From positions 1-44,387 of the forward strand of contig CAYHKQ010000007.1 of NCBI GenBank assembly GCA_964357255.1: a stretch of 44,387 nt of DNA, read 5' to 3'. This document shows positions 1 to 8,976 of this stretch, in pieces (the first letter of the stretch is position 1; each line of letters starts with the position of its first letter). The translations under genes were made by a program, and so were the position numbers. The notes under the pieces were generated by a model that searched no databases, was not told where the DNA came from, and was given only the letters and a program-made list of their open reading frames with translations. This stretch comes from JBBTIS01 sp038059855. GTDB lineage: Bacteria > Elusimicrobiota > Elusimicrobia > JACQPE01.

Positions 1-173
1 ATGGTGAGCTTGTCGAACCATGAGCCAAGACCGCGGGAACGCCCATCCTTCGACAAGCTCAGGATGAGCGGGGTTTGTCCGTGGCGCAGCATAAGCCGCT
101 CATGGTGAGCTTGTCGAACCATGAGCCAAGACCGCGGGAACGCCCATCCTTCGACAGGCTCAGGATGAGCGGG
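1..173. repeat. Two direct copies of a palindromic dispersed repeat
   Basis: A block of about 72 bp (1-72) recurs almost exactly at 102-173, a period of 101 bp. Each copy carries a hairpin half around GAGCTTGTCGAACCATGAGC and a second half around CCTTCGACAAGCTCAGGATG. The same family is seen at 14762-14796 and inside the 140-bp elements at 20964-21243. The block lies just downstream of the last gene of the locus. The strong dyads could act as a transcript end, but no U-tract follows them. Confidence 0.8.
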
Positions 174-205
174 AAACTTCATACCGCTAAAGTCTTACAA
201 GATTT

Positions 206-1045
206 CTACGGACCGAAATTAAAGCCCTTGAAGAATTCGTCTTCGCCTTTCTTTTCGCCGGGTGGTTTGGCCGAAGCGTTGGGGGAAGTTTGGCCGGGGG
301 GCGTTTGGGCCGCGGGTTTGCCTTTGTTGGTGGAAGATTCCACGGTTTCAGGTTTTTCAACGCCTTTGAGTTTAATCGGCGACACCTGGGAACCGAGATT
401 TCTCACCGGACGGACAATGGTTTTTCTGGTTCCTTCGGCAAAAATCAATAGCTTAATTCTCTCGTCATAATACAGACGAAACTCCGACTCTTTTTGCTGG
501 GGTTCATAAGCTTGACCGAGAACATCGTGCTGTTGACTCCAGTCCGGGCTATAAAGCACTTTGCCGCGGATATCCACCCTGCCGGAAAAAATGGGGAAAG
601 AAAAATGCAGGCGGTAAACCCCATCCCCATCGCTCAGGCCCGATTCAATGTTTGGCGTTTGCTCCACCACTTTCTCTTTTGTGCCCTCATCATCGAGTCC
701 CGCCTCGGCCAAAAGTTCGTCTTCCCCTTTTTTCTTCTTCTTGAGGGTGTCCACGGACGTCACCACCGAACGCACCAAAACGCCCTCGATGGGATGGTCA
801 TCATAATCCGTAATCATGCCGCGGATATAACCCTCCAAAAATTGGCCGTACTTGGGACTTCGAAAAAATAAAAAACTGCTCTTGCCGATTAATTTCTTGA
901 CCCTCATCACGTCCGTAATCCGCCCTTCGGCCAAGTCGTCTTTGAGCAGGGTGCTCTCGGCAAAAGAAAAAGCGACACAGGCAATGCAGGCGACACAGGC
1001 AATGCAGGCGATGAAGGCTTGATTGCGCAAAGAACTTATTTTCAT
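206..1045 (-). CDS. Exported protein of unknown function, possible carboxypeptidase-regulatory-like fold
   Basis: I do not recognise a specific family. From the ATG at 1045 the product is 279 aa. It starts MKISSLRNQ, followed by a hydrophobic stretch of alternating Ile/Val-Ala-Cys triplets and Phe-Ser-Phe-Ala, which makes a good signal peptide cut near residue 30. The segment GMITDYDDHPIEGVLVRS followed later by GDGVYRLHFSF resembles the start and end of a CarboxypepD_reg-like beta-sandwich, interrupted by a Lys/Glu-rich insert. The C-terminal 60 residues are rich in Pro, Lys, Gly and Ser and look disordered. An in-frame TTG lies 13 codons upstream, but the ATG gives the better signal peptide. 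Its ribosome site is weak (GGAG, 17 nt away). It is the last gene after motB, so it may be a periplasmic accessory of the motor. That role is inferred from position only. Confidence 0.6.
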   Translation of the reverse strand: MKISSLRNQAFIACIACVACIACVAFSFAESTLLKDDLAEGRITDVMRVKKLIGKSSFLFFRSPKYGQFLEGYIRGMITDYDDHPIEGVLVRSVVTSVDTLKKKKKGEDELLAEAGLDDEGTKEKVVEQTPNIESGLSDGDGVYRLHFSFPIFSGRVDIRGKVLYSPDWSQQHDVLGQAYEPQQKESEFRLYYDERIKLLIFAEGTRKTIVRPVRNLGSQVSPIKLKGVEKPETVESSTNKGKPAAQTPPGQTSPNASAKPPGEKKGEDEFFKGFNFGP

Positions 1046-1089
1046 GGCTATTTTAAGGTTAGCTCCAAAAAACCCCCCGCGCAAGACCC

Positions 1090-1159
1090 ATTAACCCCTT
1101 CGACCCTCTTGACCCTTTTAACCCCTTTAACCCTTTTGACCCTCTTAACCCTCTTGTTA
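1090..1159. repeat. 9-nt minisatellite in the motB1-downstream intergenic
   Basis: About eight imperfect copies of a 9-nt unit (consensus on the plus strand ACCCTYTTR) fill the gap between motB1 and the last gene. On the transcribed strand it reads as repeated AAGAGGGTY, which resembles Shine-Dalgarno sequence. The same unit occurs at 10040-10095, 12840-12886, 16847-16870 and 17649-17674. Confidence 0.8.
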
Positions 1160-1163
1160 TCCC

Positions 1164-1802
1164 CTATTTCCCCTCTTGAAATTTAGTCGGTTGCGTCTTG
1201 ACGAAAAATATCACGCGCCTATTTTTAGCGCGGCCTTCCGGCGTTTCATTGAGCGCGACCGGTCTATACTCTCCATAACCGACGGCCGCCAAGCGCGGCG
1301 GGGGCAGGGCCTGATGTCCAATCAAATAGCGAACCACCTCGATGGCGCGCGCCGCGGAGAGCTCCCAATTGGAGGCGTACCGGTCCGTATGAATGGGAAT
1401 ATTGTCCGTGTGACCCTCGATCAAAATGTCAAATTTTTCGGTCAGCTCTTTGAGCGAAGGCGAAATCTGGTCAAGCAAATCAGTCATTCCGGAGGTCAGA
1501 TCCGCCTTGCCGGATTCAAAAAAGGCCGTGTCGCCCTTTTCCTCAAAAGTAATTTGAAGCCCCTCCTTAGTCATTTTGACATCGCCCGCCACCTTGCCGG
1601 ACTCCATCATCGCATCAAGCTGTTCCTTGGCCTTTTGCACATTTTTATTCAGCGCGGCCGACAGGGCGTAAAGAATAATAAAAAAGCAAACCAGCTCGGT
1701 CATCAGATCGGCGTAATTAATCAGCCACGGCGGAGCCGGATGGCCGATCTGAGAGACCCTGGGGTCGTCCTCGTCAATAAGATTTCTGGATTTAAGCGGC
1801 AT
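1164..1802 (-). CDS. motB: MotB-like stator subunit 1 (OmpA-type peptidoglycan anchor)
   Basis: This is the stator B subunit: one membrane helix that carries the ion-binding aspartate, then a periplasmic OmpA-like domain that grips peptidoglycan. The 212-aa product has the plug/helix stretch NYADLMTELVCFFIILYAL at residues 29-47. The Asp falls at residue 32, matching the essential Asp32 of E. coli MotB. The OmpA-like domain runs from about 105 to 205 and shows IEGHTDNIP, the SNWELSAARA helix and VGYGEYRP...NRR, all typical peptidoglycan-binding signatures. It is shorter than enterobacterial MotB because the linker is reduced. It follows motA1 but is separated from it by a MITE insertion. Its ATG lies inside the target-site duplication of that element, so its original ribosome site now sits across the insertion. 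Confidence 0.93.
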   Translation of the reverse strand: MPLKSRNLIDEDDPRVSQIGHPAPPWLINYADLMTELVCFFIILYALSAALNKNVQKAKEQLDAMMESGKVAGDVKMTKEGLQITFEEKGDTAFFESGKADLTSGMTDLLDQISPSLKELTEKFDILIEGHTDNIPIHTDRYASNWELSAARAIEVVRYLIGHQALPPPRLAAVGYGEYRPVALNETPEGRAKNRRVIFFVKTQPTKFQEGK

Positions 1803-1807
1803 ATTTT

Positions 1808-1934
1808 GTAACTACCCAGGTCCCCTTTCCCCGTCATTCCGGCGAAAGCCGGAATCCAGGCCTTCCTTGGATTTGCCTTCACTGGATACCGGCTTTCGCC
1901 GGTATGACGAATCCAAGGGGACCTGGGCAGTTAC
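1808..1934. mobile_element. 127-bp MITE with terminal inverted repeats and 8-bp target duplication
   Basis: The ends are inverted repeats: GTAACTACCCAGGTCCCCTT on the left and its near-complement on the right (one mismatch, TAC to TGC). The interior holds two hairpins, ATTCCGGCGAAAGCCGGAAT and ATACCGGCTTTCGCCGGTAT. The element is flanked by the direct repeat CATATTTT (1800-1807 and 1935-1942), which fits a target-site duplication. There is no transposase inside, so it must be mobilised in trans. Related copies or parts are at 20866-20970 and 14727-14740, and the core hairpin is related to the in-frame repeats of the giant gene. Confidence 0.85.
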
Positions 1935-1941
1935 CATATTT

Positions 1942-2736
1942 TTATACCTTTGGCATCGCCCTAATCAGCAGGCGCTTAGACGGATCGAGATAGGCCTTGA
2001 GATTGGCCTCGATCACGCTCGGCGTGGAGCTGGATTGAAGGAGCAAAACTCCGCGAATAATGATTTCTTTGATGAGCAATTCCTCCTCCGAACGCCGGTG
2101 AAGCTTGCCGGCCATCGGCAAAAATAGAAGATACCCCGAGCCCAGGCCGTAAAAAGCCGCGGCCAAAGCCAAGGCCATGCGCCGGGGCACCTGCTCAACG
2201 TCGCTGATCGAATTGAGCATCAAAATCATGCCGAGCACCGTGCCGATGATGCCAAAGGCGGGCCCGTAAGTGCCGAGCGCGTTAAAAATCTCCCTGCCGA
2301 CCTTATGGCGCTCCCGAATAAAACCGAGCTCCGTTTCGAGCATATTGCGGATAAAATCCTGGTCCGAGCCGTCAATGACGAGTTGCAAGCCGCGTTTTAA
2401 AAAATCATTTTGCAGTTTTTTTATATCCGGTTCCAATGCCAAAAATCCTTCTTTTTTCGATTTGGAGGCCAGGTGGGCGAATGTCGCGATAATTTCCGTG
2501 CCTTCCTCTTCGCCTTCGTTGGCATTCGTCAAAACTTTACGAAGAACCTTGCCCAGGCCCAAAATTTGATTAAGCGGATAATTGACCAGCAGGGCGCAAA
2601 AGGTCCCCCCCATCACGACGAAAAACGCCTCGTAATTTAAAAAAGGCTTGAATCCGGCGATGCCCTCCGCCACAAAAATAGTGCCGATCACCATCCCGGC
2701 GAATACCGTAATCCCTAAAATTGTGGCGATGTCCAT
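1942..2736 (-). CDS. motA: MotA-like stator subunit 1
   Basis: This is the stator A subunit, a four-helix inner-membrane protein that forms the ion channel with MotB and pushes on FliG. The 264-aa product has helices near 5-25, 35-53, 150-176 and 185-210. The conserved prolines of helices 3 and 4 are visible in GTYGPAFGIIGTVLGMI and YLLFLPMAGKL, and the cytoplasmic loop contains KSKKEGFLALE, where the torque-generating Arg/Glu pair of MotA lies. The length is normal for the long MotA family. The ribosome site AAGGTG sits 5 nt before the ATG. It follows flbD by 9 nt. The order flbD-motA-motB is the classical flagellar operon order. The stop codon lies at the right target duplication of the MITE, so the gene is intact. 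Confidence 0.95.
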   Translation of the reverse strand: MDIATILGITVFAGMVIGTIFVAEGIAGFKPFLNYEAFFVVMGGTFCALLVNYPLNQILGLGKVLRKVLTNANEGEEEGTEIIATFAHLASKSKKEGFLALEPDIKKLQNDFLKRGLQLVIDGSDQDFIRNMLETELGFIRERHKVGREIFNALGTYGPAFGIIGTVLGMILMLNSISDVEQVPRRMALALAAAFYGLGSGYLLFLPMAGKLHRRSEEELLIKEIIIRGVLLLQSSSTPSVIEANLKAYLDPSKRLLIRAMPKV

Positions 2737-2745
2737 TTATTCACC

Positions 2746-2976
2746 TTATTCACTTTTCTTTAGGCTTTGCCAGCCCTGCGGGGCCCGGCCGGTTTGTTCG
2801 TAAATTTTTCGTTTGAACTCAAGAATCTTTTCAATCACGACCTCAACGGAGTCCCTGACGATATAACGATTCCCCGTCACCAGGGTCACCACCGTGTCCG
2901 GCGACGCCTCGACGGCCTCGATCAATTCCGAATTAATCACGATCTCCTTGCCGTTGAGCTTATGAAGGGTTACCAT
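2746..2976 (-). CDS. flbD: FlbD family protein
   Basis: This is a small cytosolic protein of the FlbD family, commonly encoded beside motA and motB in flagellar operons; its exact biochemical role is poorly defined. The chosen start gives 76 aa beginning MVTLHKLNGKEIVIN. The family hallmarks LNGKE, IEAVEASPDTVVTL, GNRYIVRDSVEVV and KILEFKRKI follow in order. An upstream in-frame TTG would add eight residues and overlap the preceding gene, so the ATG at 2976, 2 nt after the stop of the coiled-coil gene, is preferred. Its presence ties this cluster to flagellar ancestry even though hook, rod, filament and export genes are absent from the window. Confidence 0.9.
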   Translation of the reverse strand: MVTLHKLNGKEIVINSELIEAVEASPDTVVTLVTGNRYIVRDSVEVVIEKILEFKRKIYEQTGRAPQGWQSLKKSE

Positions 2977-2978
2977 TC

Positions 2979-5432
2979 TTACACCGGTTTCCACAGCCAA
3001 CCCAAAACGCGACGAGCCAATCCCTTGGCCGGAGCCTTCAGAGCGGCAGGGCCGGCCGGCGCGGGACGCCGCTCGGCGGCAAGAGCGGCCTGAGCCTCGG
3101 CGAGCCGTTGCTCGTAAGCCGCGCGTTGATCTGAGACAGCCTTTTCCAAATTAACGATTTCCCCTTGATTCGATTTCCTTAAATTTTCCATCGTCTCTTG
3201 CAAAGCCCTACGGTTTTCTTCCATTTGGCGCAAATCTTCTTTAAGCCGCGCCGCCTGCTCCGCCGGAACCGAGGCCGCGCACTGCCGATGCGCGTCGGCT
3301 AATTCCTGCTCGAGACGAACAAATCGCGTCTTAAGCGCGGACAGCTCCTCGCCCAACGCAAGGGCCCTGCTTTGCCAAAGCCTGGTCTCCTCCTCTTTGA
3401 CTAAGGTCGAACGGCGATTCTCCTCAACCGCCCTCTCTAAGGACTCATGAGCCAGGCCGGCTTCCTTTTTAACCTGTTCGATCTCTATGGCCATCCTGCG
3501 CTCGGCCTGCCGGCCGGCCTGGGCCTCGCGCTCATACGCATCGAGCTGTTCGCGAGCCTTGCGCAACAATTCCTCGGAAGCCTTCTTCTCGGCCGCCCAA
3601 AAACTCAGGCGTTCCTCGGCCTCAATCCGGTCTTTTTTCAATTGATCGAGCTTGCGATCCTTCTCTTGGAGAGCCCCTTCTAATGATTCCCGCCGCCCAG
3701 CCGAGTCAAGAGCCATCGCTTGCAAATCCTTTTTCAACGCCTGCGATTCAACGCCCAAGCGCTGTTCGGACTCACGCAAAACCTCGATCTCACGCCCGGC
3801 CGCTTCGAATTGTAAACGCATGTTCTCAAACTGACTTTTTAACCCATTCTGCTCCGCGATAATCTGTTCAGCCGCCTCCCGGCGGCGGCCGGCCTCTTCC
3901 TGAATCTTCAAAGCTTCGGTAAACTTCAAATCAGCCTCTTTGCGGGAAGTCTCGGCTTGACGAATCACGCCAGGTAATTCCGCCATGGTCTTGCCGGCCA
4001 AGTCCACGGCGTTCATCAAACGGCCGACTTCAACTTCCAGGCTCTTCTTGATCTCAAGAAGATGCTCATAATCCGCCTTAATCTTGTAGTTCTCCATCTC
4101 AAGTTGTTGATGACTTTTGCCAAGCTCATCGAGGGCCGTTTGCTTGGCGCGAATTTCTTCTTTAACCCCGAGAAGATATTGCTGGTCCGCCTTAATCCGA
4201 AATAATTCCGTCTCGAGTTCGTGGTTGCTACGCACGGCCTTCTCTAAAACGGCCTCTTTGGCGCGAATCTCCTCGTCGGCGGAACGCTTGACCTGAACCA
4301 TTTGCGCCCCAAGACCGCCTAAGCGGCGACGGGCCTCCTGAGCCAACGCCTGCTTCTGGTTTTCCAAGCGCTCAACCGCCTGGGCCAAAGCGCGCCCTTG
4401 GGTTTCAAGCGCCTGACGCTCGATGGAAGTCTTAATCCGCTCCTCGCGCTCGCGCCGCAAATGAGCCAGGGCGGAACGCGCGCGCTCGATCATGGCCTGA
4501 CGCTCGCGCAGGGAGCGTTCGGCGCCGTCTAATTGGAAACGCAGTCGCCGGATTTCCTCGCGAGACCGCGGAGCCTCGTCGTCGCGCCCCCTGAGTTTTT
4601 GAAGCTCTTCCTCCGCCTTCTGGACGCGAGCTTGGGCCTCTTGAGATTCGCGCTCGGCCGTATCCGCCCGGCGCTTATACTCTTGAAGAACTTGAGCCAG
4701 GCTTTCGCGCTTGTGCTCCTCGCTTCTGACGGCCTCCTCCATAACCACCGTCTGGCCGCGCACATGCTCTAATTCCCGGTTCCTCTCTTCGAGCTTTGCG
4801 GCCAGGCGATTCCTCTCCTGGGCGAGACGGGTTTCTATCTCGCGCAACTTGGCGTTAAAACGCTCCTCCACGGCGCGGTCCTCGAGATCGCGCTTAGCCA
4901 TTTGCGATTTCAACGCTTCAACCCAGGTTTCCCGCTCCTGAACGACCTTCTTTTCCATCTCCTTGAGCTGGGTCTCGAGTTTCGAACGCGTCATCTCAAG
5001 CTCGCGTTCGCGTTGATCGCGCCGAAGCTTCTCTTGAATTTCCTTTAAATTAGATTCGACCCGAAGGCCGATAGTTTTTTCTTCCTGATTTCTCAATGCG
5101 GACAACGTCAATCTTTCACGCTCCTGGACAAGGGCTTTTTCAAGCCGGTCAATTTTATCTTCCATCGAGGCCCTGACCTGGGCTAATTCCCGGTCTCTCT
5201 TGGCCATCATATCCTGGTCGGCCTTTTGTTGTTCCTCCAGACGCCTTCGCGCCTGGGCCGCGTCGGCCTCGGCCTTCTCGCGAAGAAAAGAAACATCCGC
5301 GCCCGCGCGATTGGCGAGGTTCGCGGCGCGCGAAGGCGGCATAAGCGGCAGGGGCGGACGCACGGACGGCGTCTGGGGCGGAGCGTCCGCGCGCGGCGGC
5401 ATGGGCGGTTTCGGCGGCAATGATTCAGCCAT
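2979..5432 (-). CDS. Long coiled-coil protein with proline-rich N-terminus (817 aa)
   Basis: I do not recognise a named family. Residues 1-35 are rich in Pro, Ala and Arg (PPKPPMPPRADAPP). Residues 45-780 are almost unbroken charged heptad sequence rich in Glu, Lys, Arg, Gln and Leu, predicted as coiled coil. The last 20 residues (LARRVLGWLWKPV) form a short basic, aromatic amphipathic end that could touch membrane or a partner. There is no signal peptide, so it should be cytosolic. There are no Walker or SMC head motifs, so it is not an SMC ATPase. It is the third of three successive coiled-coil genes between FliF/FliG fusion 1 and flbD-motA-motB, with gaps of 26 nt and 2 nt. A rod or scaffold linked to the motor is inferred from context only. 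Confidence 0.85.
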   Translation of the reverse strand: MAESLPPKPPMPPRADAPPQTPSVRPPLPLMPPSRAANLANRAGADVSFLREKAEADAAQARRRLEEQQKADQDMMAKRDRELAQVRASMEDKIDRLEKALVQERERLTLSALRNQEEKTIGLRVESNLKEIQEKLRRDQRERELEMTRSKLETQLKEMEKKVVQERETWVEALKSQMAKRDLEDRAVEERFNAKLREIETRLAQERNRLAAKLEERNRELEHVRGQTVVMEEAVRSEEHKRESLAQVLQEYKRRADTAERESQEAQARVQKAEEELQKLRGRDDEAPRSREEIRRLRFQLDGAERSLRERQAMIERARSALAHLRREREERIKTSIERQALETQGRALAQAVERLENQKQALAQEARRRLGGLGAQMVQVKRSADEEIRAKEAVLEKAVRSNHELETELFRIKADQQYLLGVKEEIRAKQTALDELGKSHQQLEMENYKIKADYEHLLEIKKSLEVEVGRLMNAVDLAGKTMAELPGVIRQAETSRKEADLKFTEALKIQEEAGRRREAAEQIIAEQNGLKSQFENMRLQFEAAGREIEVLRESEQRLGVESQALKKDLQAMALDSAGRRESLEGALQEKDRKLDQLKKDRIEAEERLSFWAAEKKASEELLRKAREQLDAYEREAQAGRQAERRMAIEIEQVKKEAGLAHESLERAVEENRRSTLVKEEETRLWQSRALALGEELSALKTRFVRLEQELADAHRQCAASVPAEQAARLKEDLRQMEENRRALQETMENLRKSNQGEIVNLEKAVSDQRAAYEQRLAEAQAALAAERRPAPAGPAALKAPAKGLARRVLGWLWKPV

Positions 5433-5458
5433 AAATCTTTCTTTATACCCTCCCTATA

Positions 5459-8400
5459 TTAATGCCTCCAAAACGGACTTTCTTCAATGCCCTTTATTAA
5501 ATTTTCCATTCGGCGCATTTGGGTCTCCCAACTCATCAAAAGCCCGGTCAGCGACATGCTCAGCTCCCTGTTCATGGGCTCGATCTGCCCGGCGATTTGT
5601 ATCAGCCGCGCGCGTTCGGCCTCGCGCGTCTTAAAAAGTTCATCCATCCGCGACTTAAAGGACTCGAGCTGGCCGCGGGCGCGGGCTTGAAGAGCGATGA
5701 ACTCCTCGGGGCCAAGGCCCTCGGGGCCAAGGCTCCGGCGCGCTTTATCCAATTCATCGCTCGCTACGCCGCGCTTGGAACGCAAATTTTCAATCTCCAG
5801 GGTCCGCCGGTCGCGCGCGGCCAACAACTCGTGAATCTTGGACTTTAAAGAATTTAGAGTGCGTTCGGCCCGCTCCGCGGCGCCTTTCTCATAGGTATCG
5901 AACTCGTGACGTTTAGCTTCAATCAGTTCCTCAATTCTCTTGGACCTCAAATCCACTTTAAGCCGGAGCAGATAAAGTTCATGCTCTTTCTCGCGCAATT
6001 GATCGTGATAAGCCCGGCGCGCTTGACGCAATTCCTGAGCGATCTCGCCGCGCTTCAAGCGCCCTTCGGCCAAAGCGTGGCGTTTGCCGCGTTCCATCTC
6101 CGCGAGTTCGACTTCGCGCCGGCTCTTGAGCGTGTCAATTTCAAGCGTCACGTCTTTAATCTGGACGCCGAGACTGTCCACCGCCAAGGTCAGCGCCTGA
6201 ACCTCCTGTTCCAGGCCTTGCGCCCCGCCGGTCAATTCATGCTCCAATGCTTCTTTTTCCCTGCGATAACGCGTGTCCAGCGATTGAATCTGCTGTTGAT
6301 ACCCTTGCTCCATTTTCTCCAGCTCCGTCGCAAGGGAACGGAATTCTTCTTTACGGGCCGCCTCAAGAGCAACCGATTTTATTTTTAAATTCTCCAGTTC
6401 CTCTTGGGCGGAAGCGATCTCGATGCGGCAATCCCGCTCCTGCTGGTCAAATTGCGCCTCCACGGCCCTCTGTTTCAACTCAAAATCCGCGCTCAAGCGC
6501 TCGAGCTCGCTTTGCTTGGCCGAAAGATCCCGCTCCGCCTTCGAAGACTGCGCCTGGTGAGCTTGAACTGCCGAGAGCCGGCAGGCTTTTAAGTCAGCCA
6601 GCTTTGCCTCGAGCGTTGAAATTTCATCTAAAAGATTTTTCCGCGAGGCCTCGTACTGACGGACAAACTCCTGCTCCCGGCGCTCCAGGTCTCCTTGCAG
6701 GGCTTCGATCTTTCCGGATAAAATTTCCAGGCGGCTCCTGGCCGCGGAATCGTGCTCGGCCCTTTTGAGATCCAGTTCTCGAACCCTCTCTTCGAGGGGA
6801 GCTATCTCCCTGGCGCGACGCTCCTGAATCTCCGATAAAATCCCCTGCCAATGGGACCTGTGCTTAGCCAGATTGTTCTCCTCCTCCAGCATCGCCTCCT
6901 GCATGCGATTCATTTCGGATTTAAGCCGGGCGCGCTCAAGAGAAGCGGCCTCCGCCTCCTCGTTAATCAGGCTCAAAAACTCCGAACGGCGCTTCAAAAG
7001 CAAAATTTCTTCCGCCTCCCAGCGCTTTTTGATTTGAACCATCAACTCCCGGCCCTCCGCCTGAACCCTGCCCATTTCTTCCTTCTTGGCCGCCACGTCC
7101 CGGCGCGCATTAGCCTCGATGCCGGCAAGTTGAGTCTCCAAAGAAAGGATCGCCGCGTCATTGGACTTTCGCGCAAGCGCGATTTCGGCCTCCTTGGCCT
7201 CGACCTCGCGCGCGCCGACAATCCGAACCTGGGCGGCCTGGGTTTTCAAACGCTCGATCTGGCCCCGCATGATCCCTAAAGATTCCATCTCCTCGCGCCG
7301 TTCCTTGCTAAGACGCTCGGCCTGGGACTGCCATTGGGCCTTAAGGTCATCGAGGTCAAACAAAAGCTCCCGTCGTTTCTCCTCGATGGCGGTCTCAAAA
7401 ATAACGCGCTGATGATCCACGTCAATAGCCGTATTAGCCTTCCTAAGATTCATCTCCTCGATCTCCGCCTTATGCCGGGCGCCGGCCATTTCAATGGCCT
7501 TGCCGAGTTCCCCCATTTTTTTGGCGTGCGGCGCCATCAGTCCATCCATCCTGGAAGCCAGCTCATGCGCTTTTTCCTGATGGGAACGGGCCTGTTGGCT
7601 GGAGCCTTCCTCGAGATCGCGCAGGGCTTTGGCGGCGTCAAGCTTTTCTTTTTCAACCCGGTCGCTCTCGATCCGGCGCTCCTCGTTAATTTGGGCGAAC
7701 TTCTCCTGCGCCTGTCGTTTCCTGGCCTCGAGTTCCTCGACATGCTTTTTCTTTTCATTCAAAGCCGGGGTTAAAATCTTGGCTTCGTAGTCTTGGCGCA
7801 AACGCTCCAATTCCTGATTCTTCTCTTCAATCTCTTTTTGCTGACGCGCGCGCTGAGCGGCCAACTCCGCTTCCTTCGACTCTACCATGGCCAAAATTTC
7901 GGCCTGGCGCTCGGAGCATTGACGCTCGAGGTTTTCGATATCGCAACGGCTGATGTCTTTCGCTGTTTCAAAATTAAGCGTTTTTTCGCGAAGTTGCCTA
8001 TCCATGGCCTCGATCTGCGCTCCAAAGGCAAACCGCTCCTGCCGCCATTGGTCCTGGCAGGTCGCAAGCTCGACGCTAAGGCCGGCCTCCAGAGCCTTGA
8101 TCTCCTGGGAACTTTGCGACCGGAAGGCCGCCAGCTGCGCCTGGGCCGTAACGCTTTTCATATTAAGCTGGCCGATTTCCTGCTCCAGCGCCTTGATCTG
8201 TTCCTGCCAAAAACCCGATTCCGCGTTCAAACACTCTTGAAAATCCCTGTTTCTCGTTTCGAGTTCGACGACCAAGGTCTTTAAGGCCGTGAGACGATTG
8301 GTCTTTTCCTGCTCGATCCACGTTTCGCGAGCCTCGACAATTTTGACCACCTCATTGAGCTTGAGTTTGCGCCGGGAAAGCTCGGACTCGAGACGCCGCA

Positions 8401-8971
8401 TGGCTTCACGCGCGGCGCGCTCTTTTTTATCCAATACCGCCTTGTATTTAGCCAATAATTCGACCTTTTCCTTCTCGTGACGCTCCGAAGCGCCGGCAAG
8501 ATCCCTTTGCTTGGCGGCCAACGCTTCCTTGAGCCGGGCGGCCTGAGCCGCCTTCGCGGCGACCCGCTCCTCGGTCTGGCGGCGAAACGCCTCAAATTGC
8601 GCGGCGGCCAGATCCAATTGAGACGCGGCTGAAACAGCCCCGCTCTGGCGGGCAAAACCCTCCTCGATGGATTTGAGTTTTTTCTCAAGAACGCCGGCAT
8701 TGGTTTCTTGAAGAATATCCTGAAGCCTTTTTTCCACGTTTTGAATCTGAGAATCAGCCTCCTCGATTTGATTCGATAAATCGGCATGGGCCACGGTCAA
8801 GGCGCTATCGAGGCCCTGCGATGCCTTTTGAATGAAAGCCTTAAGATGCTCGGCCTCGCGCTCAAACAAAGTCCGGCCGGCATTAGCCTCCTGGGCCAAT
8901 TGCTCCATTTTGGCCGTCAAATGAGCCAGTTCAGCGTCCTTCTCGCGTTCAAGCTTATCTAGGTCTTCCAT
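5459..8971 (-). CDS. Very long coiled-coil protein (1170 aa)
   Basis: The product is nearly all heptad-like coiled coil rich in Glu, Lys, Arg, Ala and Leu, from MEDLDKLEREKDAELAHL to about residue 1120. It ends in LTGLLMSWETQMRRMENL. There are no transmembrane helices, no signal peptide, no nucleotide-binding loop and no hinge domain, which argues against SMC, Rad50 or MukB. If it forms one continuous coiled coil, the rod could exceed 100 nm (inference). It starts 5 nt after the stop of the 580-aa coiled-coil gene, with the ribosome site AGGGG inside the end of that gene, so the two are tightly coupled. Placed between the FliF/FliG fusion and the stators, it may be a filamentous or tethering part of the machine. 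Confidence 0.88.
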   Translation of the reverse strand: MEDLDKLEREKDAELAHLTAKMEQLAQEANAGRTLFEREAEHLKAFIQKASQGLDSALTVAHADLSNQIEEADSQIQNVEKRLQDILQETNAGVLEKKLKSIEEGFARQSGAVSAASQLDLAAAQFEAFRRQTEERVAAKAAQAARLKEALAAKQRDLAGASERHEKEKVELLAKYKAVLDKKERAAREAMRRLESELSRRKLKLNEVVKIVEARETWIEQEKTNRLTALKTLVVELETRNRDFQECLNAESGFWQEQIKALEQEIGQLNMKSVTAQAQLAAFRSQSSQEIKALEAGLSVELATCQDQWRQERFAFGAQIEAMDRQLREKTLNFETAKDISRCDIENLERQCSERQAEILAMVESKEAELAAQRARQQKEIEEKNQELERLRQDYEAKILTPALNEKKKHVEELEARKRQAQEKFAQINEERRIESDRVEKEKLDAAKALRDLEEGSSQQARSHQEKAHELASRMDGLMAPHAKKMGELGKAIEMAGARHKAEIEEMNLRKANTAIDVDHQRVIFETAIEEKRRELLFDLDDLKAQWQSQAERLSKERREEMESLGIMRGQIERLKTQAAQVRIVGAREVEAKEAEIALARKSNDAAILSLETQLAGIEANARRDVAAKKEEMGRVQAEGRELMVQIKKRWEAEEILLLKRRSEFLSLINEEAEAASLERARLKSEMNRMQEAMLEEENNLAKHRSHWQGILSEIQERRAREIAPLEERVRELDLKRAEHDSAARSRLEILSGKIEALQGDLERREQEFVRQYEASRKNLLDEISTLEAKLADLKACRLSAVQAHQAQSSKAERDLSAKQSELERLSADFELKQRAVEAQFDQQERDCRIEIASAQEELENLKIKSVALEAARKEEFRSLATELEKMEQGYQQQIQSLDTRYRREKEALEHELTGGAQGLEQEVQALTLAVDSLGVQIKDVTLEIDTLKSRREVELAEMERGKRHALAEGRLKRGEIAQELRQARRAYHDQLREKEHELYLLRLKVDLRSKRIEELIEAKRHEFDTYEKGAAERAERTLNSLKSKIHELLAARDRRTLEIENLRSKRGVASDELDKARRSLGPEGLGPEEFIALQARARGQLESFKSRMDELFKTREAERARLIQIAGQIEPMNRELSMSLTGLLMSWETQMRRMENLIKGIEESPFWRH

Positions 8972-8976
8972 AACCC

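Noticed and set aside
1942..2736. ExbB/TolQ or GldL instead of MotA
   Set aside because: The length, the two proline motifs, the cytoplasmic loop and the neighbouring flbD and motB genes fit MotA.
6247..6768. Plus-strand frames within the coiled-coil genes
   Set aside because: They are shadow frames of high-G+C coding sequence on the other strand, without start signals or domain content.
5459..8971. SMC-type ATPase
   Set aside because: There is no Walker A, signature or Walker B motif at the ends and no hinge in the middle.
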